DNA of 64,000 nucleotides, taken from positions 373,064 to 437,063 of the forward strand of contig NZ_QEKO01000002.1 of NCBI RefSeq assembly GCF_003096595.1, given 5' to 3'. Numbering within the stretch: position 1 is the first letter of the stretch; each line of letters opens with the position of its first letter. This document shows, piece by piece, positions 15,620-24,056 of this stretch. Position numbers and translations under genes: made by a program. The stretch is from Pusillimonas noertemannii (GTDB lineage: Bacteria > Pseudomonadota > Gammaproteobacteria > Burkholderiales > Burkholderiaceae_B). The notes below the pieces were generated by a model. It was not told where the DNA came from. It saw only the letters and a program-made list of their open reading frames with translations, and searched no databases.

Positions 15620-16747
15620 TTACTGAGAGAGTTTCCACTCGCCGTCTTTCACCTGCACCAGCACGCGCGCACGTTCGTCCACGCCATAGTGGTCGCTTGG
15701 GCTCATGCTGTAGACCGCATGGGTGCCCTTTACCTCTTTGTTGCTTTCGAGCGCATCACGCAGCGCCTGGCGGAATTCGGGGGTGCCGGGCTTGGCTTTT
15801 TGCAAGGCGACGGGAATCGCGGCCTGTATGAGCAGGCCCGCATCCCAGGCGTAGGCGGCAAAGGCGTTGCGGCTGCCCGCGCCGTAGCGGCCCTCATAGC
15901 GCTCCAGGAAGTCCATACCCGTGGCCTTCAATGGATGATCGTCGGACAACTGCTCCGCGACCACCACGGCTCCGGTCGGGGCAATGACGCCTTCGGCGCT
16001 TTTTCCGGCGACCCGGATGAAGTCTCGATTGACCACGCCATGAGTGTGATAGATCTGCTGGCGATAGCCACGGTCCACCGCAGCAAGCTGGGGCAGCGCC
16101 CCCGGTGTTCCCGATGCGCCCACGAAGATGGCGTCGGGCTTGGTCGAGACCACCTTCAGCACCTGGGAGTTCACAGATGTGTCGTTCCGGGTATAGCGCT
16201 CGTTGGTGGTAACGGTGATGCCGCGCGCTTCTCCGCCGCTCTTGGCAAAGTTGTAGTTCATGTCACCCCACGAATCCGAGAACCCGATATAGCCGAGATT
16301 CTTCACCTTATGGGCCTGCATATGATCCAGCAAGGCATTGACCATCAAGGGAATGGGCTGGGGCACGGCGAATGAATACGGCTGTTCGGCGGCCTTTATG
16401 GGAATGGGGCAGATGGCGATCAACGGAATCTTGGCCTCGTTGGCCACGCTGCCTTGGGCGATGGCGACCGGTACGGTGCTCGAGCCAATGATGACGTCGA
16501 CCTTTTCTTCGGTGATCAGCTTGCGGGCGTTTCTTGCACCCACGGTCGGATCGCTGGTGTCGTCCAGCAGGACGTAGCGAACGTCCTCCCCGGCGACCGT
16601 CCGGGGCAACAGGGCCACGGCATTGGCCACGTAAATGCCCAGCGAAGAGCCTGGGCCCGTCGAGCTGACGGACACGCCAACCACCACTTCAGCGCAAACG
16701 GCTCCGGACCATGCAGCCAGCAGCAGCGCCAAGAGTTTCTTTCTCAT
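15620..16747 (-). CDS. LIV-type ABC transporter substrate-binding protein
   Basis: 375 residues. A Sec signal peptide (MRKKLLALLLAAWSGAVCA) precedes a Leu/Ile/Val-binding-protein fold: SSTGPGSSLGIYVANAVALL, the LITEEKVDVIIGSST segment, SDSWGDMNYNFAKSG and a C-terminal dehydrated-lobe motif. It would capture a substrate in the periplasm for an ABC importer encoded elsewhere. It is divergent from the aromatic dioxygenase cluster across an operator array, so an aromatic acid is a reasonable guess for the ligand. AAGGAG precedes the start. Confidence 0.85.
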   Translation of the reverse strand: MRKKLLALLLAAWSGAVCAEVVVGVSVSSTGPGSSLGIYVANAVALLPRTVAGEDVRYVLLDDTSDPTVGARNARKLITEEKVDVIIGSSTVPVAIAQGSVANEAKIPLIAICPIPIKAAEQPYSFAVPQPIPLMVNALLDHMQAHKVKNLGYIGFSDSWGDMNYNFAKSGGEARGITVTTNERYTRNDTSVNSQVLKVVSTKPDAIFVGASGTPGALPQLAAVDRGYRQQIYHTHGVVNRDFIRVAGKSAEGVIAPTGAVVVAEQLSDDHPLKATGMDFLERYEGRYGAGSRNAFAAYAWDAGLLIQAAIPVALQKAKPGTPEFRQALRDALESNKEVKGTHAVYSMSPSDHYGVDERARVLVQVKDGEWKLSQ

Positions 16748-16790
16748 GTTGTCTCCTTTGGTAGATGGCGATTCCCTATTTTCTTGTTCA

Positions 16791-16838
16791 CCGCCGTAGA
16801 ATACTAATGTAGAATACTACACTAGAATACTACGGCGG
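16791..16838. promoter_or_regulatory. Operator array GTAGAATACTAC in divergent promoter
   Basis: CCGCCGTAG (16791-16799) and CTACGGCGG (16830-16838) are perfect inverted arms. Between and across them lie three copies of TAGAATACTA, in contexts GTAGAATACTA (16796), GTAGAATACTAC (16809-16820) and CTAGAATACTAC (16822-16833). The array lies between the solute-binding protein and the dioxygenase operon. A related palindrome occurs ahead of the cluster's FCD regulator at 21383-21401, so that regulator probably binds here. Confidence 0.65.
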
Positions 16839-16895
16839 GATCAGGTAGCGCGTCAACAATTAGACGAGGTTCCGTCATCAATGCAGGAGGAGGCA

Positions 16896-17666
16896 ATGTC
16901 ACAGCAGTTACAAAACAGGGTTGCACTGATAACAGGCGCCGCGAGCGGCCTGGGGCTTGCCATTACGCAACGCTTCCTGGCCGAAGGGGCCGGCGTCGTC
17001 GCATTCGACCGCAGCGGGCCAGCCCTGCAGAGGGAGTTCGGCGCCAGCGATGTAGTGTGCTGCGAAGGCGATGCGCGCTCGCAGGCCGACAACGCGCGCG
17101 CCGTCGCGCTGGCCCAAGAGCGCTTCGGCCGGCTGGATGTACTGGTCGCCAACGCCGGCGTCTATGACAATCGCAAGCCGTTCCTCTCCTTCTCGGCCAG
17201 CGAGCTCGAGACCGCGTTCGACGAACTTTTCGCCATCAACGTCAAGGGATACATGCTCGCCGCCCGCGCTGCGGCGGACATTCTGGCGCAGCATCGCGGC
17301 TCCATCATCTTCACCAGTTCCGTCTCGGGCACCCACGCCGGCTTCGGCGGAGCGCTGTACGTGTCAGCCAAGCATGCCATCAACGGCTTGACCAGGCAGT
17401 TGGCTCTGGAGCTGGCGCCGCACGTCCGCGTCAACGCCGTCGCACCCGGCTATGTGCCGACGGCCCTGCGCGGCCTGGAAAGCCTGGGCCAGAGCCAGAA
17501 CCCAAGCGCCCCCGCCGCCACCGACCTTCCGTTGCAAGCCATTGCAACGCCGCAAGACTATGCGTCAGCCTATGCTTTCCTGGCATCGGACGCGGCGGCG
17601 CATATGGCCACGGGAAGCATCCTGGACCTGAATGGCGGAACCGCGCTTCGCGGCCCCAGGCTCTAG
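16896..17666 (+). CDS. SDR dehydrogenase, likely cis-dihydrodiol dehydrogenase
   Basis: 256 residues. The NAD-binding GAASGLG is at 14-20, NAG at 86-88, catalytic Ser about 142 and YVSAK at 155-159. The sequence style (VALITGAASGLGLAITQRFL, then DVLVANAGVYDNRKPFLSFS) resembles cis-dihydrodiol dehydrogenases such as BphB/HcaB, which rearomatise the diol made by a ring-hydroxylating dioxygenase. ATG 16896 is preferred over 16881 because GGAGGAGG lies just before it. It heads the dioxygenase operon and is 37 bases from the alpha subunit. Confidence 0.75.
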   Translation: MSQQLQNRVALITGAASGLGLAITQRFLAEGAGVVAFDRSGPALQREFGASDVVCCEGDARSQADNARAVALAQERFGRLDVLVANAGVYDNRKPFLSFSASELETAFDELFAINVKGYMLAARAAADILAQHRGSIIFTSSVSGTHAGFGGALYVSAKHAINGLTRQLALELAPHVRVNAVAPGYVPTALRGLESLGQSQNPSAPAATDLPLQAIATPQDYASAYAFLASDAAAHMATGSILDLNGGTALRGPRL

Positions 17667-17703
17667 GACGCGGGGCCTGTACTTTTCGTTAGAGGACAAA
17701 AGA

Positions 17704-19065
17704 ATGAACGATTCGAATATCTTGAGCCCATCGTCCGACACCGACGCTACCCCTCTTCCCCCACTGATTCCAGCCGACGCCGCCATGGGCGAATACCGGG
17801 CCGGAGACCTGTTGGCGCCCGACGGCTCGTCTGTGGACCGTCGCGTCTTTGTCGATGAAGGCCTCTATCGCCTGGAACAGGAACGGATCTTTGCCAAATG
17901 CTGGCTGTATCTCGGCCATGAAAGCGCCCTGCCCGAGAACGGCTCCTTCCTGACGATGACGATGGGCGAAGATCCGGTCATTCTGGTGCGCGACAAGACC
18001 GGCCGCCTGAGGGTCTATCTCAATAGCTGTACCCATCGGGGCGCCAGGGTGTGCCGTGTGGACTCCGGCGTAACGACCTCATTCAAATGTCCCTACCATG
18101 CCTGGACGTTCAATACGGAAGGCCAGCTGGCCTCCGTGCCGCGCCTGGGGCCCGTGTACGGGGACAAGCTCGACCGCAGCCTGCACGGCTTGCGCGAGGC
18201 GCCCCACGTCGACAGCTTTGGCGGGATGATATTCGCAAGCTGGGATCCTCAAGCACCGACGCTGCGCGAATACCTGGGCGACATGGCCTTCTATCTGGAC
18301 CTCATGCTGGACCGCATGGAAGGCGGCACTGAACTCATCGGCGGCGTTCACCGCTGGACGATCAACGTGAACTGGAAGATTCCGTCCGAGAACTTCGCGG
18401 GCGACCACTACCACGTCTCCTCCACGCACGGGGCCGGTGTCGAGATGGGCTATCGAAGCCGCCTCAGCAACGACGGCTATTGCATCCAGACCGGCAACGG
18501 CCATTCCATCGGAAGCGAGCGCGGCGGCGCGCAGCAGGGCACAGCCGTCAAGACCGACTATGACGCCTTCATTGCCCAAATGCGCAGCGAACTCGTGGAC
18601 CGGTACGGGGAATCGGCTTCGGCCTTCGTCCCCATCGGGGTGGGCACGATATTTCCCAATATGTCCTTCCTGGACAGCGCGCGCTTCCGTTCCTTCCGGG
18701 TGTGGCATCCGCGCGGAGTGGACAAGATCGAAGTGCATTCGTGGTGCCTGGTCGACAAGGCGATGCCGGCGGAACTCAAAGCGGCCGTTCGCAAACAGTA
18801 TTCTCTGGCTTTCGGCCCCGGCGGAATTTTCGAACAGGACGACGGCGACGTCTGGCAAAGCGTCCAGGACAACCTGCGCGGCCACATCGGGCGGCAAGGG
18901 CGATTCAACTACCAGATGGGTCTCGGCCGCGAAGCCCCGACCTCCTCCAGATATGGGCCGCCTTTTCCCGGCAGCACCAGCGACATCCTGATGACCGAGG
19001 CCAATCAGCGCGCGTTCTACAGGCACTATGCGTCGCTGATGGCCGACCCGCGCTGCAAGCCGTAA
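17704..19065 (+). CDS. Aromatic ring-hydroxylating dioxygenase, alpha (Rieske) subunit
   Basis: 453 residues, the usual length. The Rieske [2Fe-2S] ligands are C109-x-H111 (CTHRGARVC) and C129-x2-H132 (CPYHAW). The mononuclear iron site is ENFAGDHYHVSSTH, giving D234, H237 and H242. With its beta subunit it would add O2 across an aromatic ring to give a cis-dihydrodiol. Class is alpha-beta type; the substrate is not readable, though the neighbouring hydrolase and class III extradiol dioxygenase suggest a ring carrying a side chain. No ferredoxin or reductase gene is nearby. Confidence 0.88.
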   Translation: MNDSNILSPSSDTDATPLPPLIPADAAMGEYRAGDLLAPDGSSVDRRVFVDEGLYRLEQERIFAKCWLYLGHESALPENGSFLTMTMGEDPVILVRDKTGRLRVYLNSCTHRGARVCRVDSGVTTSFKCPYHAWTFNTEGQLASVPRLGPVYGDKLDRSLHGLREAPHVDSFGGMIFASWDPQAPTLREYLGDMAFYLDLMLDRMEGGTELIGGVHRWTINVNWKIPSENFAGDHYHVSSTHGAGVEMGYRSRLSNDGYCIQTGNGHSIGSERGGAQQGTAVKTDYDAFIAQMRSELVDRYGESASAFVPIGVGTIFPNMSFLDSARFRSFRVWHPRGVDKIEVHSWCLVDKAMPAELKAAVRKQYSLAFGPGGIFEQDDGDVWQSVQDNLRGHIGRQGRFNYQMGLGREAPTSSRYGPPFPGSTSDILMTEANQRAFYRHYASLMADPRCKP

Positions 19066-19079
19066 TTCCAGGAAGAACC

Positions 19080-19586
19080 ATGACCGACGTAATGAACACC
19101 CAATTATGGACCGCGGTGGAGAACTTCTATCGCCGGGAAACCCTGCTTTTGCAGGACCGCCGCTATCGCGAGTGGCTGGAACTGATGGACGGCAGCATCA
19201 GCTACCGAGTTCCAGTCACCACCTCGTCCCTGAACGGACTGGAGAGCAGCGAAGACGAGCTGGGCTACTACGACGAAGACTTCGAACTGCTCAAGGCCCG
19301 CGTTGCCAAGCTGGAAAGCAAGCAGTCCTGGGTAGAACAGCCGCCCTCGCGGCTGCGCTATTTCATCCAGGTCGTGGACGTGACCCACCAAGACGATGGG
19401 CTGATCATCGCTCGAAGCAATCTACTGCTTCTGCAATACCGATGGAACATGGAGCAGCAGTTCAGCGGAGGCCGCACAGACCTACTCATGCCACGCGAGG
19501 ACGGGGGCAGCTTTCTTCTGCGCAATCGGCGCGTAGTCCTGGACCGGCAAGCGCTTGGGAACCAGGGCTTGAGCGTCTTCTTCTAA
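19080..19586 (+). CDS. Aromatic ring-hydroxylating dioxygenase, beta subunit
   Basis: 168 residues. The cone-shaped beta-subunit fold is recognisable from VENFYRRETLLLQDRRYREW and LELMDGSISYRVPV at the start, then SNLLLLQYR in the middle and FLLRNRRVVLDRQAL at the end. It supports the alpha-subunit hexamer and carries no cofactor. The ATG at 19080 lies 14 bases after the alpha stop with GGAAGAA ahead of it. Confidence 0.88.
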   Translation: MTDVMNTQLWTAVENFYRRETLLLQDRRYREWLELMDGSISYRVPVTTSSLNGLESSEDELGYYDEDFELLKARVAKLESKQSWVEQPPSRLRYFIQVVDVTHQDDGLIIARSNLLLLQYRWNMEQQFSGGRTDLLMPREDGGSFLLRNRRVVLDRQALGNQGLSVFF

Positions 19587-19605
19587 GAAACGGAGGCATT
19601 CACCC

Positions 19606-20421
19606 ATGCTAGTCGCCGCCACCGTGCATTTTCCCTACATGACCGCTTGGCCCGACCAGGCCCAGCCCGCGCACCGGGACGCCACGCACCAAGGCTTCAA
19701 GCGCATCAGCAAAGCCTTTTCCGACGCGAACGTGGAGACACTCATCGTTTTGACGAGCGAACATATCGTCAATCTCCAGCCGCGCATGGCGCCCCCCTTC
19801 CTGATCGGAACGGGTGCCGTCCATGCCGCTTTTCCCGAGCCTCAGTTCAATCTTGAACCGGTCACCAGGCCGGGCGATCCCGAACTTGCATACGCCCTCA
19901 TAGAGTATTTGTATGACAAAGGCATGGACCCCGCCCATTCCAGCGAGCTTCGCCTGGATCACGGCACGACGCTGCCCCTGCAGCAGCTTCAGATCGCGCC
20001 GCATGTCCGCGTCGTCCCCATTATCTTCAACACTCTGTTCCCTCCCCTGCCCACCCTGAAACGGTGCAGAGCGTTGGGCAGAGCCATCGGCGAAGCCCTA
20101 CGCGCCATGGGCGTGGATGAACGCACAGGCATTCTGGCGACGGGCGGCATTTCACACGCGGTGGGCGCCCCGGGCATGGACCGCAACCATCCACAGTTCG
20201 ATTCGGATTTCATCGCCGCGCTCGTGGCAAGCGATCTGGACAAGGCATGCTCATACTCCGATAGCGAGCTGGACGCCCTGGGCAATGGCACGCACGAGAT
20301 CCGCAGCTGGATAGCGGCGGCCGCGGCCGCGCATCCGGCGCAGCCCGAAGTCGTGACGACCATTCCCTACGCGCCGGGCTGGCACACCGGTGTGCATCAA
20401 ATGTTGTGGAGAATGCCATGA
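19606..20421 (+). CDS. Class III (LigB-type) extradiol ring-cleavage dioxygenase
   Basis: 271 residues. The LigB fold is seen in ATVHFPYM (H8), LTSEHIVN (H53), LDHGTTLPLQ, and GGISHAVG; a glutamate in GTHEIRSW near 229 would complete the 2-His-1-Glu iron site. The layout is close to MhpB, which opens 2,3-dihydroxyphenylpropionate. It should cleave the catechol made by the dioxygenase and the SDR. GGAGG precedes the ATG. Its stop overlaps the next start (ATGA), so the LigA-like partner is translated with it. Confidence 0.85.
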   Translation: MLVAATVHFPYMTAWPDQAQPAHRDATHQGFKRISKAFSDANVETLIVLTSEHIVNLQPRMAPPFLIGTGAVHAAFPEPQFNLEPVTRPGDPELAYALIEYLYDKGMDPAHSSELRLDHGTTLPLQQLQIAPHVRVVPIIFNTLFPPLPTLKRCRALGRAIGEALRAMGVDERTGILATGGISHAVGAPGMDRNHPQFDSDFIAALVASDLDKACSYSDSELDALGNGTHEIRSWIAAAAAAHPAQPEVVTTIPYAPGWHTGVHQMLWRMP

Positions 20422-20735
20422 GGGAAACCGACGTCACGCAGTTCTTGATCGATATCACGCGCGGACAGCTGAAGCAGGCCTACGCGGAAGACAGCCAGCA
20501 AGTGATCGCCGCATCACCGCTTTCCGAAGCGATGCGTGCCGCCGTGCGCGAACAGGACATCGCCGCGCTATGGCTGGCGGGTGTCTCGCCCATGGCCCTG
20601 CTTTATTTCGCCCGCCTTTGCGGGTGGTCCATGGAGCGCTATTACGCCTGCATCGGCGAAGCGGAGCTTACGAAAGCCGATCAAGCCGGCTCTGTTTCAG
20701 AAGCTCGGCGCGAGCCGCTACAAAAGCGTCGATAG
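20418..20735 (+). CDS. LigA-like small subunit of extradiol dioxygenase
   Basis: 105 residues. The centre, AALWLAGVSPMALLYFARLC followed by GWSMERYY, resembles the helical LigA subunit that caps the active site of LigAB-type protocatechuate dioxygenases. The start overlaps the LigB stop by ATGA. MhpB-like enzymes usually lack such a partner, so this LigB/LigA pairing with an MhpB-like catalytic chain is notable. The final 23 codons overlap the convergent GntR gene by 68 bases. Assignment is moderate because the match is short. Confidence 0.55.
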   Translation: MRETDVTQFLIDITRGQLKQAYAEDSQQVIAASPLSEAMRAAVREQDIAALWLAGVSPMALLYFARLCGWSMERYYACIGEAELTKADQAGSVSEARREPLQKRR

Positions 20736-21348
20736 AGCGTTCCACATGATCAGTAATTACGCGCCGCGCTGTCTTCTGGTCGCGCTGCTCAAGCGCGTCG
20801 ACCAGCTCGGCGTGCTCACGCACGACGTTCTCATCGCGCAGCGAGGTCAGGCGGGCGCCGCTGGCGATCAAGTACATCTTTCCCCGCACGCTCAACAGCT
20901 CTCTGCGGATCTGATGCAGCGCCGCCATTTCCGCCATCCGGATGTGGAAGGCCTCGTCGATGGTGTACATGTCCTCGCGGCTTTCCGAGGCGCCATTCAG
21001 GATGGCGCGCAATTCCGCGATGTCTTCGGCGGTAGCTGTCTTGCACAATCGCTCCACCACGATCTGCTCCAGAGCGACGCGAAGCAGGCGGATTTCGCTG
21101 ATGGCCGCTTCGTCCAGGTCGATAAGGCGATACCCCCTTTTGGGCACGATTTCGACCACCCCGTCGCGATACAGGTTCAGCAGCGCTTCGCGAACCGGCG
21201 TCCGGGACACGCCCAGCGATTCGGCCAGAGTGCTTTCAGAAAAAAACTGGCCGCGTGGAATCTTGCCGTCGCGGATTGCTCGGCGAATAGCCTTATAGCC
21301 TTGCTGGGCAAGGGTTTCAGAGCGAACCAGGCTGGAGAGGTTTGACAT
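20668..21348 (-). CDS. GntR-family regulator with FCD domain
   Basis: 226 residues. The winged helix is at about 14-75 (KAIRRAIRDGKIPRGQFFSE, LAESLGVSRTPVREALLNL). The FCD ligand domain follows with the metal-binding residues in EAFHIRMAE and DHVERSIDAF. It lies within and against the aromatic operon and faces an operator-like palindrome upstream of its own start, so it probably represses the cluster until an intermediate binds. Start chosen as ATG 21348; GTG 21354 is possible. Confidence 0.85.
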   Translation of the reverse strand: MSNLSSLVRSETLAQQGYKAIRRAIRDGKIPRGQFFSESTLAESLGVSRTPVREALLNLYRDGVVEIVPKRGYRLIDLDEAAISEIRLLRVALEQIVVERLCKTATAEDIAELRAILNGASESREDMYTIDEAFHIRMAEMAALHQIRRELLSVRGKMYLIASGARLTSLRDENVVREHAELVDALEQRDQKTARRVITDHVERSIDAFVAARAELLKQSRLDRLS

Positions 21349-21382
21349 TGGCACTCGTCGGTCAGAAGAATTTTTGCTGTAC

Positions 21383-21401
21383 GTAGTATGTCACATTCTA
21401 C
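21383..21401. promoter_or_regulatory. Operator-like palindrome before FCD regulator
   Basis: GTAGTATGTCACATTCTAC has outer arms GTAG/CTAC and inner near-symmetry (GTAGTAT / ATTCTAC). It lies between the GntR start (21348) and the divergent SDR gene (21424). The same GTAGNAT half-site is repeated at 16791-16838, linking both promoters to one regulator. Confidence 0.55.
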
Positions 21402-21423
21402 ATGCGCCATCACAAGGAAACTC

Positions 21424-22137
21424 ATGGATATCGGATTAAAAGACAAAGTCGCCCTGGTTACAGGCGGTTCGCGCGGCCTGGGTCGCGCCACGGTCGAAGC
21501 CTTGGCAGATGAACATGCCAAGCTTGTGGTCGTGGCCCGCCAAAGCCCAGAGCTCGAAGAAATCGAGTCGCTTTATCCCGGACGCTGCAAGGTGATGGCC
21601 GGCGACATGCGGGACCCGGCCCTGCCCCAAGCAGCGGTCGACCTGGCGCTAAAGGAGTTCGGCCGGCTGGACATCACCATCGTCAACACGCCCGGGCCCC
21701 GCGCGGTGTTGCCGCTTGAGGCCCAGGATAGCGATTTCGCCTCTGCGTTCGACTCTACTTTCTATCCGGCTGTCCGACTGATCCGCGCGGCCGTTTCAGC
21801 CATGCAGGAAGCAATGCATGGACGCATCGTCATTATTTCGTCGACCAGTGTCAAGGCGCCCAAACCCTTCCTGTGCCTGTCCGCCGCATCGCGCAGTGCG
21901 CTGTGGGCGTGGGCCAAAAGCGCCGCGCCCGAAATTTACAAAAGCGGAATCACGATCAACGCCCTATTCGCCGGCCCCCACCAGACCGGGCGGGCGCTGG
22001 AGTTGGGTGTGAAGGACAGGGTAATTGGCCAGCCCGATGACTTCGGCCGATTCGTTACCTCTTTATGCGGTGAAACCACCGGCTACATCACTGGGGCGGG
22101 CTTTCTTGTCGACGGCGGCGAGCTGACAGGCATCTAA
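21424..22137 (+). CDS. Atypical SDR-family oxidoreductase
   Basis: 237 residues. The Rossmann motif VTGGSRGLGRATVEAL is intact, but the catalytic YxxxK is absent: the equivalent region reads LSAASRSALWAWAKS, as in an SDR subgroup that carries Ser/Arg there. A C-terminal FLVDGG is standard. It may still reduce a substrate by a changed mechanism, or act in binding. It is 2 bases from the hydrolase gene and expressed away from the GntR gene, so it belongs to the same pathway. Confidence 0.8.
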   Translation: MDIGLKDKVALVTGGSRGLGRATVEALADEHAKLVVVARQSPELEEIESLYPGRCKVMAGDMRDPALPQAAVDLALKEFGRLDITIVNTPGPRAVLPLEAQDSDFASAFDSTFYPAVRLIRAAVSAMQEAMHGRIVIISSTSVKAPKPFLCLSAASRSALWAWAKSAAPEIYKSGITINALFAGPHQTGRALELGVKDRVIGQPDDFGRFVTSLCGETTGYITGAGFLVDGGELTGI

Positions 22138-22139
22138 TC

Positions 22140-22907
22140 ATGGACAAACCATCTACACAGTTCCTCGGTCAGGGACCACGGCTTCTGCTGCTGCACGGCA
22201 TTGGCGGAAGCGCCACAGCCTGGAGCAAGCAAATCGAAAGATTGAGTGGAGATTTCGCCTGCCTCGCCCCGGACCTGCCCGGGTATGGCGACACCCCGGC
22301 CGCCGGGGGCAATAGCATGCGCCCCTTCGTGCAGGCCATGGCCGACCTGCTGGCCGGCGAACCCGCCCACGTGCTTGGCGTCTCGTTCGGAGCACTGCTG
22401 GCCTTGGCCCTGGCGCGCCATCACCCTGAACTCGTACGTTCGCTGGTGCTTGCCGATGCAACCTTGGGACGCGCCCACATGACCGGCCAAGAGCGGGAAA
22501 AGTGGCTGGAGAAACGCCGCTCGCTGTCCGGGAGCCTGCAGGAAGTAAGCGTGGAGAGGGCGGCAGAAATCGCGTCTCCGGCCGCAGCACCAGAAATTAT
22601 TGATGAGATAGCGCGGCACATGAGGCGAGCGCGACCCGACGGATATATGGCGGTCGCCAATGCCATAGCGGCCACAGATGCCCGCCCTTGGCTCGAATCA
22701 ATCACGCAACCGGCCCTGGTGCTGTGCGGCGAGGACGATCGCGTGACTGGCGCCGAGGTCTCTAGGGTTCTGGTCGATTCCTTGCCTCATGCCCGCCTGC
22801 GCATTGTCCCGCGGTCCGGGCATGCTCCCCATATTGAGCAGCCCGATGTGTTTGCGCGCGAAGTGCGGGAGTTCTTGCTTGAGCCAAGACCACTCCGGCC
22901 CACGTAA
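22140..22907 (+). CDS. Alpha/beta hydrolase, likely meta-cleavage product hydrolase
   Basis: 255 residues. LLLHGIGGSA is the oxyanion-hole region, GVSFGA gives the nucleophile serine near 82, ALVLCGEDDRVTGA carries the acid residue and SGHAPHIEQPDVF the catalytic histidine. This is the pattern of C-C bond hydrolases such as BphD/MhpC, which split the ring-fission product into a dienoate and an acid. It is the last gene of the rightward cluster and completes upper-pathway chemistry: hydroxylate, rearomatise, cleave, hydrolyse. Confidence 0.82.
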   Translation: MDKPSTQFLGQGPRLLLLHGIGGSATAWSKQIERLSGDFACLAPDLPGYGDTPAAGGNSMRPFVQAMADLLAGEPAHVLGVSFGALLALALARHHPELVRSLVLADATLGRAHMTGQEREKWLEKRRSLSGSLQEVSVERAAEIASPAAAPEIIDEIARHMRRARPDGYMAVANAIAATDARPWLESITQPALVLCGEDDRVTGAEVSRVLVDSLPHARLRIVPRSGHAPHIEQPDVFAREVREFLLEPRPLRPT

Positions 22908-22960
22908 CAATCCTCATGAATCGAATACGGGGCCGGCGTGGCGGGGAAACTACACTGCAA

Positions 22961-24031
22961 TTATCGCGACTCACGCTCCATGTATGCCTGAAGCTGTCGA
23001 CGAGCCATGAGCCCCCCCTGGTCCGCTATTGCACTTACTTCCGGAAGTTCCAACGGCGCAGGACTTTCATTGATACGCCGCTGAATTGCCTCAAGAACTT
23101 CTTTATCTTCGGCAAACGCCGTTTGAGCAATACTGGCTATCCACGCTGAGGCGTCGTCATGAACTCCATAGTTACGGGACGCCGCCCACCAATAATGATG
23201 GGTTGTATTTGTTTCTGGAGTCGTCAAGTGCTGAAAACGAAACAGATACTCTGAACGCTCACCAGGCCCCGCATTCGGGTCGACAATGGTCGCTGTAAAC
23301 AAGTGCTCGGCAGGAGAAACCGACATACCTTTATCTGTTCGATTGACCAGCCGGTCTCCCCACTCTAGATCCTTATTGTAAATGGGGGACAGAGGTTGAT
23401 TATTAAACTCTTTGATGAACGCCACTCGCGACCCTTCTTGCACAAAGGTAGCAGCGGCCTCGTAGTCGTCTAAAGCACCAAACGTCGTTTGATGCACAAA
23501 GGGGAAATGGGTCAGATCGAGTACATTTTCCTTCAGCAACATGTAATTGGCCATAATGTTCAAATGGCCACCAGCCCAGACCCAGTTCGGATCTCTCAAC
23601 CACGGGAAATCAGAAACCTCTTCAATATCAGCTTCTCCCTCCGGTCCCATCCATATCCATAGGAATGGAGCACGCTCCACGATGGGAAAAGTTCGCAAAG
23701 CTCCCCGCTTCGGGCATCTCTCTTGAGTGGGAATTTCCACAAGCTTCCCTTCGTGCGAATACTTGAAGCCATGATAGCGACAAACGATCTTGTCACCATC
23801 GAGCCACCCCATCGACAGGGGCAACCCCCGGTGGATACAGCGATCTTCCATTGCCGCTACTGATCCATCGCTCTTGCGATACAGTAAAACGTCCGTGCCC
23901 AGAAGCTTACGCGACACCAGTTTGCCATCTTCCAGTTCATCAGATCTACCAGCCACCCACCATAGATTCAACGGATAATTGGCGTTTCTAGGATCATATG
24001 GCTGGCATTGCCCAATCGGTGTACTGCTCAT
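22961..24031 (-). CDS. Rieske non-haem iron oxygenase (VanA/phthalate-oxygenase type)
   Basis: 356 residues. Rieske ligands are C65-x-H67 (RCIHRGLPLS) and C84-x2-H87 (CRYHGF). The iron site ENVLDLTHFPFVH holds the Asp and two His residues. It lacks a beta subunit and has the N-terminal WWVAGRSDEL motif of VanA-type O-demethylases and phthalate 4,5-dioxygenase oxygenases. ATG 24031 has GGAGGT 8 bases before it. It is the last gene of an AT-rich leftward block with an ABC importer; no reductase (VanB-like) gene is in the window. Confidence 0.85.
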   Translation of the reverse strand: MSSTPIGQCQPYDPRNANYPLNLWWVAGRSDELEDGKLVSRKLLGTDVLLYRKSDGSVAAMEDRCIHRGLPLSMGWLDGDKIVCRYHGFKYSHEGKLVEIPTQERCPKRGALRTFPIVERAPFLWIWMGPEGEADIEEVSDFPWLRDPNWVWAGGHLNIMANYMLLKENVLDLTHFPFVHQTTFGALDDYEAAATFVQEGSRVAFIKEFNNQPLSPIYNKDLEWGDRLVNRTDKGMSVSPAEHLFTATIVDPNAGPGERSEYLFRFQHLTTPETNTTHHYWWAASRNYGVHDDASAWIASIAQTAFAEDKEVLEAIQRRINESPAPLELPEVSAIADQGGLMARRQLQAYMERESR

Positions 24032-24056
24032 TACGACCTCCATAAATAGATCTTAT

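Noticed and set aside
15272-16375. 367-residue rightward frame opposite the cupin and solute-binding genes
   Set aside because: Spans two well-supported genes and a gene boundary, with no ribosome-binding site or fold.
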